Part shown: one piece after another, positions 23,632 through 31,432 of the stretch
Numbering within the stretch: the first letter of the stretch is position 1
Layout: every line of letters begins with the position of its first letter
Assembly: GCA_034190325.1 (NCBI GenBank)
Contig: JAXHST010000112.1
Location: 1 to 38,614 of the forward strand
Reading direction: 5' to 3'
Length of the DNA stretch: 38,614 nt
Source: UBA287 sp034190325
GTDB lineage: Archaea; Thermoplasmatota; UBA186; UBA287
Position numbers and translations under genes: made by a program
Notes under the pieces: generated by a model
Told to the model about the DNA's origin: nothing
What the model saw: the letters and a program-made list of their open reading frames with translations, nothing else
Databases searched by the model: none

Positions 23632-24308
23632 AAGTTCTCCTTGACTACAGAGAGGCTGCATGCTATGATGTGCTAGAAGAGCTGTCTGAAGAGCTCGATT
23701 TTTCTCTGGAGGTAACAAATCTAAAAGCCGGGGATATCGCGATAACAGGAGAAAGAGCTCTTTTGATAGAGCGTAAAAGCCCGAACGATCTTGTGTCATC
23801 CATAAGGAATAACAGGATCTTCGAACAGCTCGTAAAGATGCTCAGCGCAGAGAGCATAGAAGGAAAAGAGGTTGCAAGGATAGCTCTTCTTATCCATGGA
23901 GAGCTCTTTGGTTATCTTGCTCTGGAGAGGGATTACTATGCTCAGATATATGGAGCGCTGATGGAGATCTCTTTTGTGTATGGTGTGCCAGTATTCTTTG
24001 CAACAAACGATAGCGAAATGAAGAGCTTTCTGCGAACAGCAATAAAGAGAGAGAGCGAAGGGAAAAATGACTCAGAGATAAGAGCAAGGTGGTACAGAGA
24101 GAGAAAAAACCTTCCTCACAAAGATGAAAGAGTCTACCTCCTCTCTTCAATCCCTTTTATAGGTGAAAAACTTGCACAAAGGCTTTTAGAGCGCTTTGGC
24201 ACCATAGCAAATATAGCAAATGCAAGCATAAGCGAGCTGAAAAAAGTTGAATTAATAGGGGATAAAAAAGCAAAGCTTATCTATAAAATATTTCATCGGG
24301 AGGTTTGA
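23628..24308 (+). CDS. XPF/ERCC4-type structure-specific nuclease
   Basis: 226 aa: an N-terminal ERCC4 nuclease domain with LLDYRE (D6), AGDIAI (G35-D36) and the catalytic ERKSPND motif (E48-R49-K50, D54), and a C-terminal tandem helix-hairpin-helix (SIPFIGEKLAQRLLERFG, KVELIGDKKAKLIYKIF). There is no helicase, as in crenarchaeal short XPF and unlike the euryarchaeal Hef fusion. It cuts branched DNA in repair or fork restart. The last 7 bp overlap the 3' end of the convergent 5S rRNA gene, and the start overlaps kbl by 4 bp. Confidence 0.92.
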   Translation: MKVLLDYREAACYDVLEELSEELDFSLEVTNLKAGDIAITGERALLIERKSPNDLVSSIRNNRIFEQLVKMLSAESIEGKEVARIALLIHGELFGYLALERDYYAQIYGALMEISFVYGVPVFFATNDSEMKSFLRTAIKRESEGKNDSEIRARWYRERKNLPHKDERVYLLSSIPFIGEKLAQRLLERFGTIANIANASISELKKVELIGDKKAKLIYKIFHREV

Positions 24309-24424
24309 CGACATCCCGGCTTCCCGCGGGCTCGCGCACCGCAGTACAACCAAGGACGCTGCAGGCTTAGCTTCCGGGTTCGGAAAGAGACCGGGCGTTT
24401 CCCTGTAGCTATGGCCGTCAAACC
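24302..24424 (-). rRNA. 5S ribosomal RNA
   Basis: On the minus strand, 123 nt. Helix I is complete: GGTTTGACG (24424-24416) pairs with CGTCAAACC (24310-24302). The universal internal blocks CCGAACCCGGAAGCTAAG and the loop E/helix IV-like GCGGTGC region are present. It is not next to 16S or 23S genes in this window. It has its own TATA box, and its 3' end overlaps the stop of the convergent XPF-type nuclease gene. Ends are set by helix I and could be off by a base or two. Confidence 0.95.
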
Positions 24425-24447
24425 CTGTAACATTAATTGTTATTTCG

Positions 24448-24460
24448 CTTTATATAATTT
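24448..24460 (-). promoter_or_regulatory. TATA box of 5S rRNA
   Basis: AAATTATATAAAG on the minus strand is centred about 30 nt upstream of the 5S 5' end, within the 40-nt spacer after tRNA-Met. It suggests 5S can be transcribed independently of the tRNA. Confidence 0.6.
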
Positions 24461-24464
24461 GTCA

Positions 24465-24539
24465 TAGCGGGGAGTGGATTTGAACCACTGATCTCCGGGT
24501 TATGAGCCCGGCGGGATTTCCAGACTACCCTACCCCGCT
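24465..24539 (-). tRNA. Initiator tRNA-Met(CAU)
   Basis: 75 nt, no intron, CCA not encoded. Acceptor stem AGCGGGG/CCCCGCT begins with A1-U72, and the anticodon stem CCGGG/CCCGG ends in the three G-C pairs typical of initiators around the loop CTCATAA (anticodon CAT). The T arm GTGG-TTCAAAT-CCAC is standard. It precedes the 5S gene by 40 nt on the same strand. Confidence 0.95.
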
Positions 24540-24560
24540 ATAAGAGTGATAGCTTTTCTT

Positions 24561-24576
24561 CTAAATAATTTTATCC
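24561..24576 (-). promoter_or_regulatory. TATA box of initiator tRNA-Met
   Basis: GGATAAAATTATTTAG on the minus strand is centred about 28 nt upstream of the tRNA 5' end at 24539. Confidence 0.55.
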
Positions 24577-24596
24577 ATCCTCTATCTTATAGATTC

Positions 24597-26045
24597 CTAA
24601 ATAATTTTCTCCGTCGTTATATCCATAGAAGCCCAGATATCACCGTCATCCAGGGGGATCTCAACAGCTCTATGTAGAACTATCCTCCCATCCTTTGTTC
24701 TCAGTGGTATCTCAAAAGCCTCCGGCCTACCTCCTCTCTCTATTGTATCCCATACCTCATGCATAACCTCGCTCCATGTCCTGGTGCATAAGCTTGTTCT
24801 CTCATCACACACATATGGGGCTTCATAATCCTTTACCCCTATAAGATCCTCTTTCGTCCAGCCAAGCAACCGGGTGAACTCATCGTTTATGTAAATGCAC
24901 CTCTTTTCTCCATCGCTCCTCCACACAGCTGCTGGCAAACTATCAAGAACCTTTTTCAGCTCTTCCTCACGCTTTTTAATCCCACCGACATCGGTTGCTG
25001 TGCCTATAACAACCGTCCTGCCCTCAGGATCTCTAAGAGATGAAAAGTTTATAACCGCAGGCATAATAACCCCATCTCCCCTGAGAGCTTCCACCTCGCA
25101 TGAGGAATTGTCTTCACTCATGCTCTTTTCAAAAGCTTCTGTAAGTGCTTTATGATATTCCTCTGGGTAAATGTCACAGAGGGAGCTATCGATCATATTG
25201 CCTGCAGGGTATTTGTAGAACTTTTCAAATGCTTCATTCACCATCATGCGCTTTCCATTCTCATCAAACAGTGATGCTGGCACAGGAACTTTCTTTAGCA
25301 TATCTTCAACAAATTTCTGTGTCTTTTTTAGAGGGCTTGTATCAACAGCAAGGGCTAAAACCTCTGTCTTCCCATCACGAATGGCAGAGAACCTGAGAAG
25401 AACTGGTATCCTGCTTCCATCTTTTCTCTTCACAACAGTTTCGCAATCTGAAAAGCCCTCTTTCTTACATAGCTCAAAAGCATATCTTACCTTCTCCGTT
25501 TCACAGTTAGGGTAGAGGGACTCAAGCTCTGTACCTACTGCCTCATCTCTGCTGAAGCCCTGCAGTTCTTCAAAAAATCTGTTCACATCTTTTCTTACAC
25601 CCTCTTCATCAAAGAGCGTTACAGATGCTGGCACATTTCTAAGAAGTTTCTCCGCATAGTTTTTAGCGCTCTTTATCTCATCTATATCTCTCTTCGCCAG
25701 AGTGCGTATATAATCTCTAGCTCTCTTAACATCGCTTATGTCCCTTATAACCATCATATGCCCATCTTTCAGTTTGCTCACAGATATCTGCACAGGAATT
25801 GCTCCACCATCCTTCTTTATAGCCTCACTCTCTATGACAAAACTCCCCTCCTCAAGCCTGTTACATACTCTCCTTACATCCTGCTCCTCAAGCAATTGAA
25901 GCTCACTCATGTGTTTTCCTTTTAGTTCTTCAGGTGCATAGCCTAACATTAGCGCTTTAGAGTTTGTCATAGTTAGGTTACACCCATCATCAAAGATCAA
26001 AACCGCAAAGGGCATGGCATCAATTATCTCTTTAACAGCAGACAT
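24597..26045 (-). CDS. Multi-PAS-domain protein without an output domain
   Basis: About 482 aa made of four PAS/PAC units (roughly 5-110, 125-240, 245-355 and 360-482). Repeated signatures include LGYAPEELKGK, IKKDGGAIPVQISVSKL, GFSRDEAVG, VKRKDGSRIPVLLRF and LLGWTKEDLIG. No histidine kinase, cyclase or DNA-binding domain follows. There is no transmembrane segment, so it is a cytoplasmic sensor that probably acts through a partner. ATG 26045 is preferred over the TTG at 26048, with a TATA element about 24 nt upstream (26064-26076). Confidence 0.88.
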   Translation of the reverse strand: MSAVKEIIDAMPFAVLIFDDGCNLTMTNSKALMLGYAPEELKGKHMSELQLLEEQDVRRVCNRLEEGSFVIESEAIKKDGGAIPVQISVSKLKDGHMMVIRDISDVKRARDYIRTLAKRDIDEIKSAKNYAEKLLRNVPASVTLFDEEGVRKDVNRFFEELQGFSRDEAVGTELESLYPNCETEKVRYAFELCKKEGFSDCETVVKRKDGSRIPVLLRFSAIRDGKTEVLALAVDTSPLKKTQKFVEDMLKKVPVPASLFDENGKRMMVNEAFEKFYKYPAGNMIDSSLCDIYPEEYHKALTEAFEKSMSEDNSSCEVEALRGDGVIMPAVINFSSLRDPEGRTVVIGTATDVGGIKKREEELKKVLDSLPAAVWRSDGEKRCIYINDEFTRLLGWTKEDLIGVKDYEAPYVCDERTSLCTRTWSEVMHEVWDTIERGGRPEAFEIPLRTKDGRIVLHRAVEIPLDDGDIWASMDITTEKII

Positions 26046-26063
26046 CAATAATCATCTTTCTAT

Positions 26064-26103
26064 CTTTATTTAAAACTTTTTGAAGGAAAAGTATATTTTA
26101 AAT
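26064..26103. promoter_or_regulatory. Divergent promoter region: PAS protein (minus) and aIF5A (plus)
   Basis: Two TATA-like elements lie back to back: GTTTTAAATAAAG on the minus strand at 26064-26076, about 24 nt from ATG 26045, and TATATTTTAAAT on the plus strand at 26092-26103, about 24 nt from ATG 26121. Both genes would be leaderless or nearly so. Confidence 0.6.
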
Positions 26104-26120
26104 GAGAACACTTAAAACCT

Positions 26121-26501
26121 ATGAAGGAACAGGCAGAGGTTAGGGAATTAAAGGAAAACAGGTATGTACTCATAGATGACGAGCCTTGCAAAATAGTCTC
26201 CATAACAACATCAAAGCCAGGGAAGCATGGAGAAGCAAAAGCAAGAATGGAGGCTATAGGCGTTTTTGATGGGCAGAAGAGGAGCGTTGTTTTTCCCGTA
26301 AAGCACAAAGTTGAGGTACCGCTGGTTGAGAAAAAGAGCGCCCAGGTGATATCAATACAGGGGAACAATGTTCAACTCATGGATACGCAAAATTTTGAGA
26401 TCTTTGAGCTTCCGATACCTGAAGAAGCTAAAGAGAGAATAGAGCAGGGGAAAGAGATCATATATCTTGAATCAATGGATAAGAGAAAGCTGATGGTATG
26501 A
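26121..26501 (+). CDS. Translation initiation factor 5A (aIF5A)
   Basis: Archaeal IF5A, 126 aa, which helps the ribosome make difficult peptide bonds. The modification loop TTSKPGKHGEAKAR places the lysine for hypusine or deoxyhypusine at K35. An SH3-like N-terminal domain and an OB-fold C-terminal domain (VQLMDTQNFEIFELPIP) fill the normal length. The 3' end overlaps the agmatinase gene by 4 bp, linking the factor to the polyamine pathway that supplies its modification. Confidence 0.96.
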   Translation: MKEQAEVRELKENRYVLIDDEPCKIVSITTSKPGKHGEAKARMEAIGVFDGQKRSVVFPVKHKVEVPLVEKKSAQVISIQGNNVQLMDTQNFEIFELPIPEEAKERIEQGKEIIYLESMDKRKLMV

Positions 26502-27289
26502 AACTTGCTTTCGCTGACGACTCTGAGGGTGCAGAGATCTTTTTCCTTGGTGTGCCTTATGACGCAACAACAAGCTTTAGACCCGGTGCAAGGTTTGGAC
26601 CTGAAGCGATAAGGGATGCTTCATACAATTTCGAAACATATGATTGCTTTTTGAAAAAAGATATACCGCACGTTTTAGATCTTGGCAACGTAACGCAGAC
26701 AACAAGTTATAAAGAGCTATCTGCAGAGATTTCTTCCATTCTACGCTCAAAAAAAGGGTTCCCTGTTATTGCGGGAGGAGAGCATTCAATAACACCAATA
26801 ATTGTCAGAGAGCTGAAGAAGAGATATGAAGATCTCGATGTCATAACGATAGATGCCCACATGGATTTCAGGGATAAATATATGGATAGCAAGAACAGCC
26901 ATGCATGTGCCTCACGTAGAGTTTCAGAGATTGTCGGGATAGACAACATGATGCTCCTGGGCATCAGATCCTTTTCTAAGGAGGAAGAGGAGGACGTTGA
27001 GTACTACACCTCATTTGAGGTTCATGAGAGGCTCAAAGAGATCTGTGATCGAGTAAAGGAGATGAAGAATGTTTATCTATCGATAGATATGGACGGCTTT
27101 GATCCAGCCTATGCCCCGGGAGTGGGAAACCCTGAGCCATATGGATTGAAACCTGAAGAGGTCAGGGAGATCATAGATAACGCTGCTCTGGTTGGCTGCG
27201 ATGTGGTTGAGCTCTGCCCTCCATATGATTATGGAAACACCGCGTGTTTGGCAGCAAAGATGATCGAAGAAGTGATTGTAAGAGCATAA
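26498..27289 (+). CDS. speB: Agmatinase (arginase/ureohydrolase family)
   Basis: Hydrolyses agmatine to putrescine and urea. In 263 aa the manganese ligands are clear: GGEHSITP (H96), IDAHMDFRD (D119, H121, D123) and SIDMDGFDPAYAPG (D197, D199). The segment GARFGPEAIRDASYNFETY is typical of agmatinases. ATGA overlap with aIF5A implies translational coupling. Arginase or another ureohydrolase cannot be excluded from sequence alone, but archaeal homologues beside aIF5A are usually agmatinases. Confidence 0.9.
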   Translation: MKLAFADDSEGAEIFFLGVPYDATTSFRPGARFGPEAIRDASYNFETYDCFLKKDIPHVLDLGNVTQTTSYKELSAEISSILRSKKGFPVIAGGEHSITPIIVRELKKRYEDLDVITIDAHMDFRDKYMDSKNSHACASRRVSEIVGIDNMMLLGIRSFSKEEEEDVEYYTSFEVHERLKEICDRVKEMKNVYLSIDMDGFDPAYAPGVGNPEPYGLKPEEVREIIDNAALVGCDVVELCPPYDYGNTACLAAKMIEEVIVRA

Positions 27290-27323
27290 AAAAGTGTTAA
27301 ATCCTAATTCCATGATAAGGTGT

Positions 27324-27959
27324 ATGAAAAGGCTAATACTGGCACTGGATCTTGAAGAAAGAGGCGCCGCGTTAGATCTTGCTGAACTTCTAAAAGAGGA
27401 GATAGCGGCGATAAAGGTAAACTACCCCCTAGTGCTCAGCACCGGTATGGAGATCGTCAAAGAGCTCTCAGAGATAAGACCGGTAATATGCGACTTCAAG
27501 GTGGCTGACATTCCGTACACAAACGGAAAGATAGCAAGGATAGCCTATGAAAATGGTGCTAAAGCAATAATATGCCACGGTTTTATGGGAAAAAAGTCAA
27601 TAGAAGCCTGCAGTTCTGTTCTTGCTACGATAGTTGTTGCGGAGATGAGCAATGAAGGATCAAGGGATTTCTTTGAAAAATACTCACAGCGCATAGTTGA
27701 GCTCGCCATAGATGCAAAAGCTACAGGTCTTATTGCACCGGCAACAAAGGCTGAGCGCATATCTCAAATAAAAAAACTTGCGCCTGAGCTTAAGATCCTG
27801 AGCCCCGGGGTAGGAGCACAGGGAGGTAAGGCGAGTGATGCAATAAGAAATGGAGCTGACTTCGTGATAGTGGGGAGAGCGATATATAATAGCAATGATC
27901 CAGTAACAATTGCGAAGAAAATAAACGGGGAAATAGAATCTACGCTGACATCTGCATAG
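27324..27959 (+). CDS. pyrF: Orotidine 5'-phosphate decarboxylase
   Basis: Last step of UMP synthesis. From ATG 27324 the product has 211 aa: LILALDL (D9), the catalytic D57-x-K59-xx-D62 in CDFKVADIP, PATKAERISQIKKLAP, LSPGVGAQGG and DFVIVGRAIYNS. The frame is open from an in-phase ATG at 27294, but the conserved N-terminal strand starts right at 27324 and a TATA-like GTTAAATC sits about 25 nt upstream, so the later ATG is chosen. Confidence 0.93.
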   Translation: MKRLILALDLEERGAALDLAELLKEEIAAIKVNYPLVLSTGMEIVKELSEIRPVICDFKVADIPYTNGKIARIAYENGAKAIICHGFMGKKSIEACSSVLATIVVAEMSNEGSRDFFEKYSQRIVELAIDAKATGLIAPATKAERISQIKKLAPELKILSPGVGAQGGKASDAIRNGADFVIVGRAIYNSNDPVTIAKKINGEIESTLTSA

Positions 27960-28006
27960 GTATGGTTAAGATATAGATTCTTAAGATATAAATTCCCTAC
28001 ACTCAT

Positions 28007-28729
28007 ATGATATTGTGCATAGATTGGGGGGCAACACTGATCAAGATCGCAAAAGATGGGAAGAATGATGCTATAAGACAGGAAGATTTTAAGATAGAGG
28101 AGTGGCTGGAAGGCGTAGATGAGATTAGAGCTACCGGCATAAGAAGCTTTTCACTTCCTGAACGCGTAGGAAACATAAGGGTAAAAAAGTTTGATGAGTT
28201 TGCTATCATAGCAGACGCTGCTAATGGACTTGCAGTGAACGTTGGTACAGGAACATCGATGGTTGACACAAAAAAAAGAGGACATATAGGGGGTACAGGC
28301 GTAGGCGGGGGGACGATAATGGGGCTCTGCTCGATGTTCGCTGAAGGAAGCTTCAAAGACTATGAAAGCATGGCAAAAAAAGGGAGAAGAGAGAGAGTAG
28401 ATCTCGTGGTTGGTGAGCTATGCACCGGAATTGGCATCCTGTCTGAAAATGTAACTGTATCAAACCTGGCAAAGCTCCGTAAAGAGGAAAGCGCTGAGGA
28501 CTGCATTGCCGGAGTGTTCAATATGGTCGGAGAGGTAGTAGGAACTGTAGCCTGTATGGCTCTGAGAGCTACAGACTTAGAGCACATAACTTTCCTGGGC
28601 TCTGCTGTTCGCTCGGATTTCCTGAAGAAAGTGCTGATCGATGTATGCAAGCTATACGGCTGCAACTATGTGTTCTCTGAAGACCCACAGTTTGCTATTG
28701 TAAACGCGCTCCTGACGAAAAAAGGTTAA
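28007..28729 (+). CDS. Type II pantothenate-kinase-like protein (ASKHA fold)
   Basis: 240 aa of the acetate/sugar kinase-Hsp70-actin fold. It has the N-terminal phosphate-1 motif CIDWGATLIKIAK, ATGIRSFSLPERVG, VNVGTGTSMV, the glycine-rich HIGGTGVGGGTIMGLCSMF and a C-terminal adenosine motif HITFLGSAV. These match the eukaryotic/staphylococcal (CoaW) type II PanK, which makes 4'-phosphopantothenate. Most archaea instead use pantoate kinase plus phosphopantothenate synthetase, so the substrate here is open. TATA-like GATATAAAT lies just upstream. The sequence is shorter than staphylococcal CoaW (about 267 aa). Confidence 0.78.
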   Translation: MILCIDWGATLIKIAKDGKNDAIRQEDFKIEEWLEGVDEIRATGIRSFSLPERVGNIRVKKFDEFAIIADAANGLAVNVGTGTSMVDTKKRGHIGGTGVGGGTIMGLCSMFAEGSFKDYESMAKKGRRERVDLVVGELCTGIGILSENVTVSNLAKLRKEESAEDCIAGVFNMVGEVVGTVACMALRATDLEHITFLGSAVRSDFLKKVLIDVCKLYGCNYVFSEDPQFAIVNALLTKKG

Positions 28730-28750
28730 AAGGGGAGAACACTCAGTTAT

Positions 28751-29266
28751 GTGCCCGCATCAACGTACGAGAGAGAGCTGAAAGGGATTCTCGAAGCAGA
28801 CGTAGATACCCTAAAAAAAGTGATAAAGAAATGCGATGCAGAGAGCTCAAGAAAGTACCTGGCGATAGAGAAAAAACCCTTTCTGGTTGTCAGAGCTGCA
28901 GGTTCTCTGGGCTTCGATCTGTTAGCTGTAAGGAGCGACATCTCACTGCCCATCGAGGTCAAGTCTTCATCCTCGGGCATAGTGCCCTTTACAAGCAACA
29001 GTGCAAGGGAGGTAAAACAGGCAGAGCTGTTCAAGCTCAGATGTGATAGGGCTGGGCTCTTTCCACTATATGCCCTGAGGCTCAAAAACGCAAAGAATGA
29101 TGTGTGGAGGGTCTTTACCCTTGATATCGAAGTGAGCATGGATGTTGAGTGGATATATAGAGAGATTCCTGTTATAGATCAGACAAAAAGCCATAACTAT
29201 ATATTGAAATGGGAAAAAGGTAAACCACTCAGCGATTTTATAGAGCTCATCTGCCAAAAAAGATAA
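28751..29266 (+). CDS. Holliday junction resolvase (Hjc-like)
   Basis: 171 aa with the archaeal Hjc pattern: YERELKGILE at the N terminus (catalytic Glu), VVRAAGSLGFDLLAVRSD (catalytic Asp), PIEVKSSSSG (E-x-K) and the KQAELFKLRCDRAG helix. An insertion of about 30 residues rich in lysine lies between the first helix and the RAAGS strand compared with the short Hjc form (about 130 aa). GTG 28751 is the start; the gene lies 21 bp after the PanK-like gene, so they are probably cotranscribed. Confidence 0.82.
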   Translation: MPASTYERELKGILEADVDTLKKVIKKCDAESSRKYLAIEKKPFLVVRAAGSLGFDLLAVRSDISLPIEVKSSSSGIVPFTSNSAREVKQAELFKLRCDRAGLFPLYALRLKNAKNDVWRVFTLDIEVSMDVEWIYREIPVIDQTKSHNYILKWEKGKPLSDFIELICQKR

Positions 29267-29291
29267 AGATGCAATGAATTAATTGTTTTTT

Positions 29292-30401
29292 ATGGATAAG
29301 GAAAAAATAACGGAGATCCTTCAGGGATACGATAAAAAGGATATAACGATAGGGACTTTGGGGGGTCATAGTGCTCTGGATGTATGCTCCGGCGCAAAAA
29401 AGCTCAATTTCAGGACGATAGCGGTGTGCCAGAGAGGCAGGGAAAAGACATACGCACAGCATTATAAAACCCGCAACAAAAAAGGATGCATTGATGAAGC
29501 TCTTGTCCTGGAGAGATTTTCAGATATTCTAAAGGAAGAGAACACAAAAATACTTCAAAAGAAGAACACCATATTCATAGAGAGCAGGTATGCATGGGTC
29601 TATTTTGAGCGCAATGCAATGGAGAGCCTTGCTTTACCCATATTCGGAAACAGATGGCTATTGAAGGCTGAGGAGAGAGATGAGAGACCAAACCAGTATG
29701 ATTTTCTTAAGAGAGCAAACATAAGGATACCAGAGCACTTTAAGCCTGAGGATATAGACAGGTTGTGCATAGTTAAAGCACCAGAGGCTGAGAGAGGCTA
29801 TGAGCGAGCTTTCTTCTTTGTGAAGAGCTATGAAGACTACGTTGAAAAATCAGCTATGATGGTGAAAAGCGGAAAAGTTAAGGAAGAAGATCTCAGAAAA
29901 GCAGTTATAGAGGAGTATGTGCTCGGTGCGCAGATAAACTTCAACTTTTTCTATTCTGTTGTAAACGATGAGATAGAGCTCATGGGCACGGATACGAGAA
30001 GACAGACAAATATTGATGGGCTCATAAGGATACCTGCGGATGAGCAGATTGAACTACTTAAGCATGAAAGACCAAGCTATATAGAGACCGGGCACATAGC
30101 CTGCACTGTAAAAGAATCCTTGCTGGAAAAAGGATTTGATGCTGCCGAAAAATTTGTAACCACTCTGAAAAAGGAGGCTTCTCCGGGTATAATAGGCCCA
30201 TTCGCCCTCCAGGGTGCTATAACCCCAGAGAATGAGCTTGTTGTTTTTGATGTAAGCTTGAGAATGCCCGGAAGCCCCGGGATAAAAGCAACACCATACA
30301 CAGAATACCTTTATGGCAAGCCTGTAAGTATGGGGGAGAGGATAGCCATGGAGATAAGAGATGCTATAGAGCAAAACATGCTTGAGGATGTGATATCTTG
30401 A
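29292..30401 (+). CDS. PurP-family ATP-grasp protein, divergent paralogue
   Basis: 369 aa from ATG 29292 (the frame is open from a TTG at 29283). Related to formate-dependent FAICAR synthetase PurP by TIGTLGGHSALDVCSGAK, PIFGNRWLLKAEERD, PEDIDRLCIVK, VIEEYVLGAQINFNFFYS and FDVSLRMPGSPGI. Where PurP has the glycine-rich ATP loop (as GGAKGGKGYK in the next gene), this protein reads APEAERGYER, so ATP binding or activity may differ. It overlaps the next purP gene by 4 bp. It could act on a different substrate or as a partner subunit. Confidence 0.85.
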   Translation: MDKEKITEILQGYDKKDITIGTLGGHSALDVCSGAKKLNFRTIAVCQRGREKTYAQHYKTRNKKGCIDEALVLERFSDILKEENTKILQKKNTIFIESRYAWVYFERNAMESLALPIFGNRWLLKAEERDERPNQYDFLKRANIRIPEHFKPEDIDRLCIVKAPEAERGYERAFFFVKSYEDYVEKSAMMVKSGKVKEEDLRKAVIEEYVLGAQINFNFFYSVVNDEIELMGTDTRRQTNIDGLIRIPADEQIELLKHERPSYIETGHIACTVKESLLEKGFDAAEKFVTTLKKEASPGIIGPFALQGAITPENELVVFDVSLRMPGSPGIKATPYTEYLYGKPVSMGERIAMEIRDAIEQNMLEDVIS

Positions 30402-31384
30402 TCATAGGCACTATTGCAAGCCATTCAGCCCTCCAGATTCTTAGAGGCGCCAAGGATGAGGGATTCGAAACACTGCTGATATCTGATGAAAAAAGAAAGA
30501 GCTTCTATGAACGCTTCAACCTGGCTGATGAGATCATAACCGTCAAAAGCTTCTCGCAGGTTATGAGCGAAGAGACGCAGGAAAAGCTTCTGGAGAAGGA
30601 CACAATACTTGTGCCTCACGGCTCTTTTGTGGAGTATGTGGGGGCTAAAGCGATGCTCGAACTAAAGGTTCCTGTCTTCGGCAATAAAAGGGTTTTAGAG
30701 TGGGAGTCAGAGAGAGAAAAGAGCTTTGAATGGTTCAGAAGAGCGGGCATAAAAATGCCGCAGGAGTTTAAAAAGCCTGAGGATATAGATAGGTTGTGCA
30801 TAGTAAAGCTCGGTGGAGCAAAAGGGGGAAAAGGGTATAAACTTGTCAGGAACGCTGAGGAGTTCTACAGAGAGTTTGGAGAGCTAAAAGAGGGGATGGT
30901 GCTACAGGAATATATTGTAGGCACAAGGTTTTATCCGAGCTTTTTCTACTCCCCTCTGAGCAAGGAAAACGATCTCTTCAGCATAGACATAAGATATGAG
31001 GCAAATGCGGATGCTCTATCAAGGCTCCCCTCAGCCATAAGAGTAGATCCAACATATGTTGTTACTGGCAATTTGCCTGTAGTTATGAGAGAATCCCTCT
31101 TACCAGAGGTATTCGAGTTTGCTGATTCTTTAGTATACGAATCTAAAAAGCTCTTTCCACCAGGGCTCTATGGCCCATATTGTTTAGAGCTCTGCTGCAC
31201 CGATGAGCTCAAGCTTTATCTCTTCGAGATCTCAGCCAGAATAGTTGCAGGCACAAATGTGTGGATACCTTTCTCGCCCTATGCGTATCTCAAATATGGT
31301 GAAAAGATGACTATGGGAAGGAAAATAGCTATGGAGATAAAAAGAGCTGAGGAAGAGGGCAGATTGAAGGAGATAACTTCATAA
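30398..31384 (+). CDS. purP: Formate-dependent FAICAR synthetase (PurP)
   Basis: Ligates formate to AICAR with ATP in archaeal purine synthesis. 328 aa with the PurP landmarks TIASHSALQILRGAKDEGF, LVPHGSFVEYVGAKAM, VPVFGNKRVLEWESER, the glycine-rich LGGAKGGKGYKLV and FEISARIVAGTNVWIPFSPY. It is the canonical copy of the tandem pair, with GTG or ATG-type coupling by a 4-bp overlap with the upstream paralogue. Directly after the stop is an 8-bp inverted repeat. Confidence 0.9.
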   Translation: MIIGTIASHSALQILRGAKDEGFETLLISDEKRKSFYERFNLADEIITVKSFSQVMSEETQEKLLEKDTILVPHGSFVEYVGAKAMLELKVPVFGNKRVLEWESEREKSFEWFRRAGIKMPQEFKKPEDIDRLCIVKLGGAKGGKGYKLVRNAEEFYREFGELKEGMVLQEYIVGTRFYPSFFYSPLSKENDLFSIDIRYEANADALSRLPSAIRVDPTYVVTGNLPVVMRESLLPEVFEFADSLVYESKKLFPPGLYGPYCLELCCTDELKLYLFEISARIVAGTNVWIPFSPYAYLKYGEKMTMGRKIAMEIKRAEEEGRLKEITS

Positions 31385-31404
31385 ATCATGGGCACAATGA
31401 TTTA
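31382..31404 (+). terminator. Inverted repeat at the purP stop codon
   Basis: TAAATCAT (31382-31389, including the stop codon TAA) and ATGATTTA (31397-31404) form a perfect 8-bp stem with a 7-nt loop between the purP end and the convergent secreted-protein gene. It may end transcription from the purP operon; evidence is structural only. Confidence 0.4.
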
Positions 31405-31432
31405 GGGGGCAAACTTAAAACTTAATCTAGGG

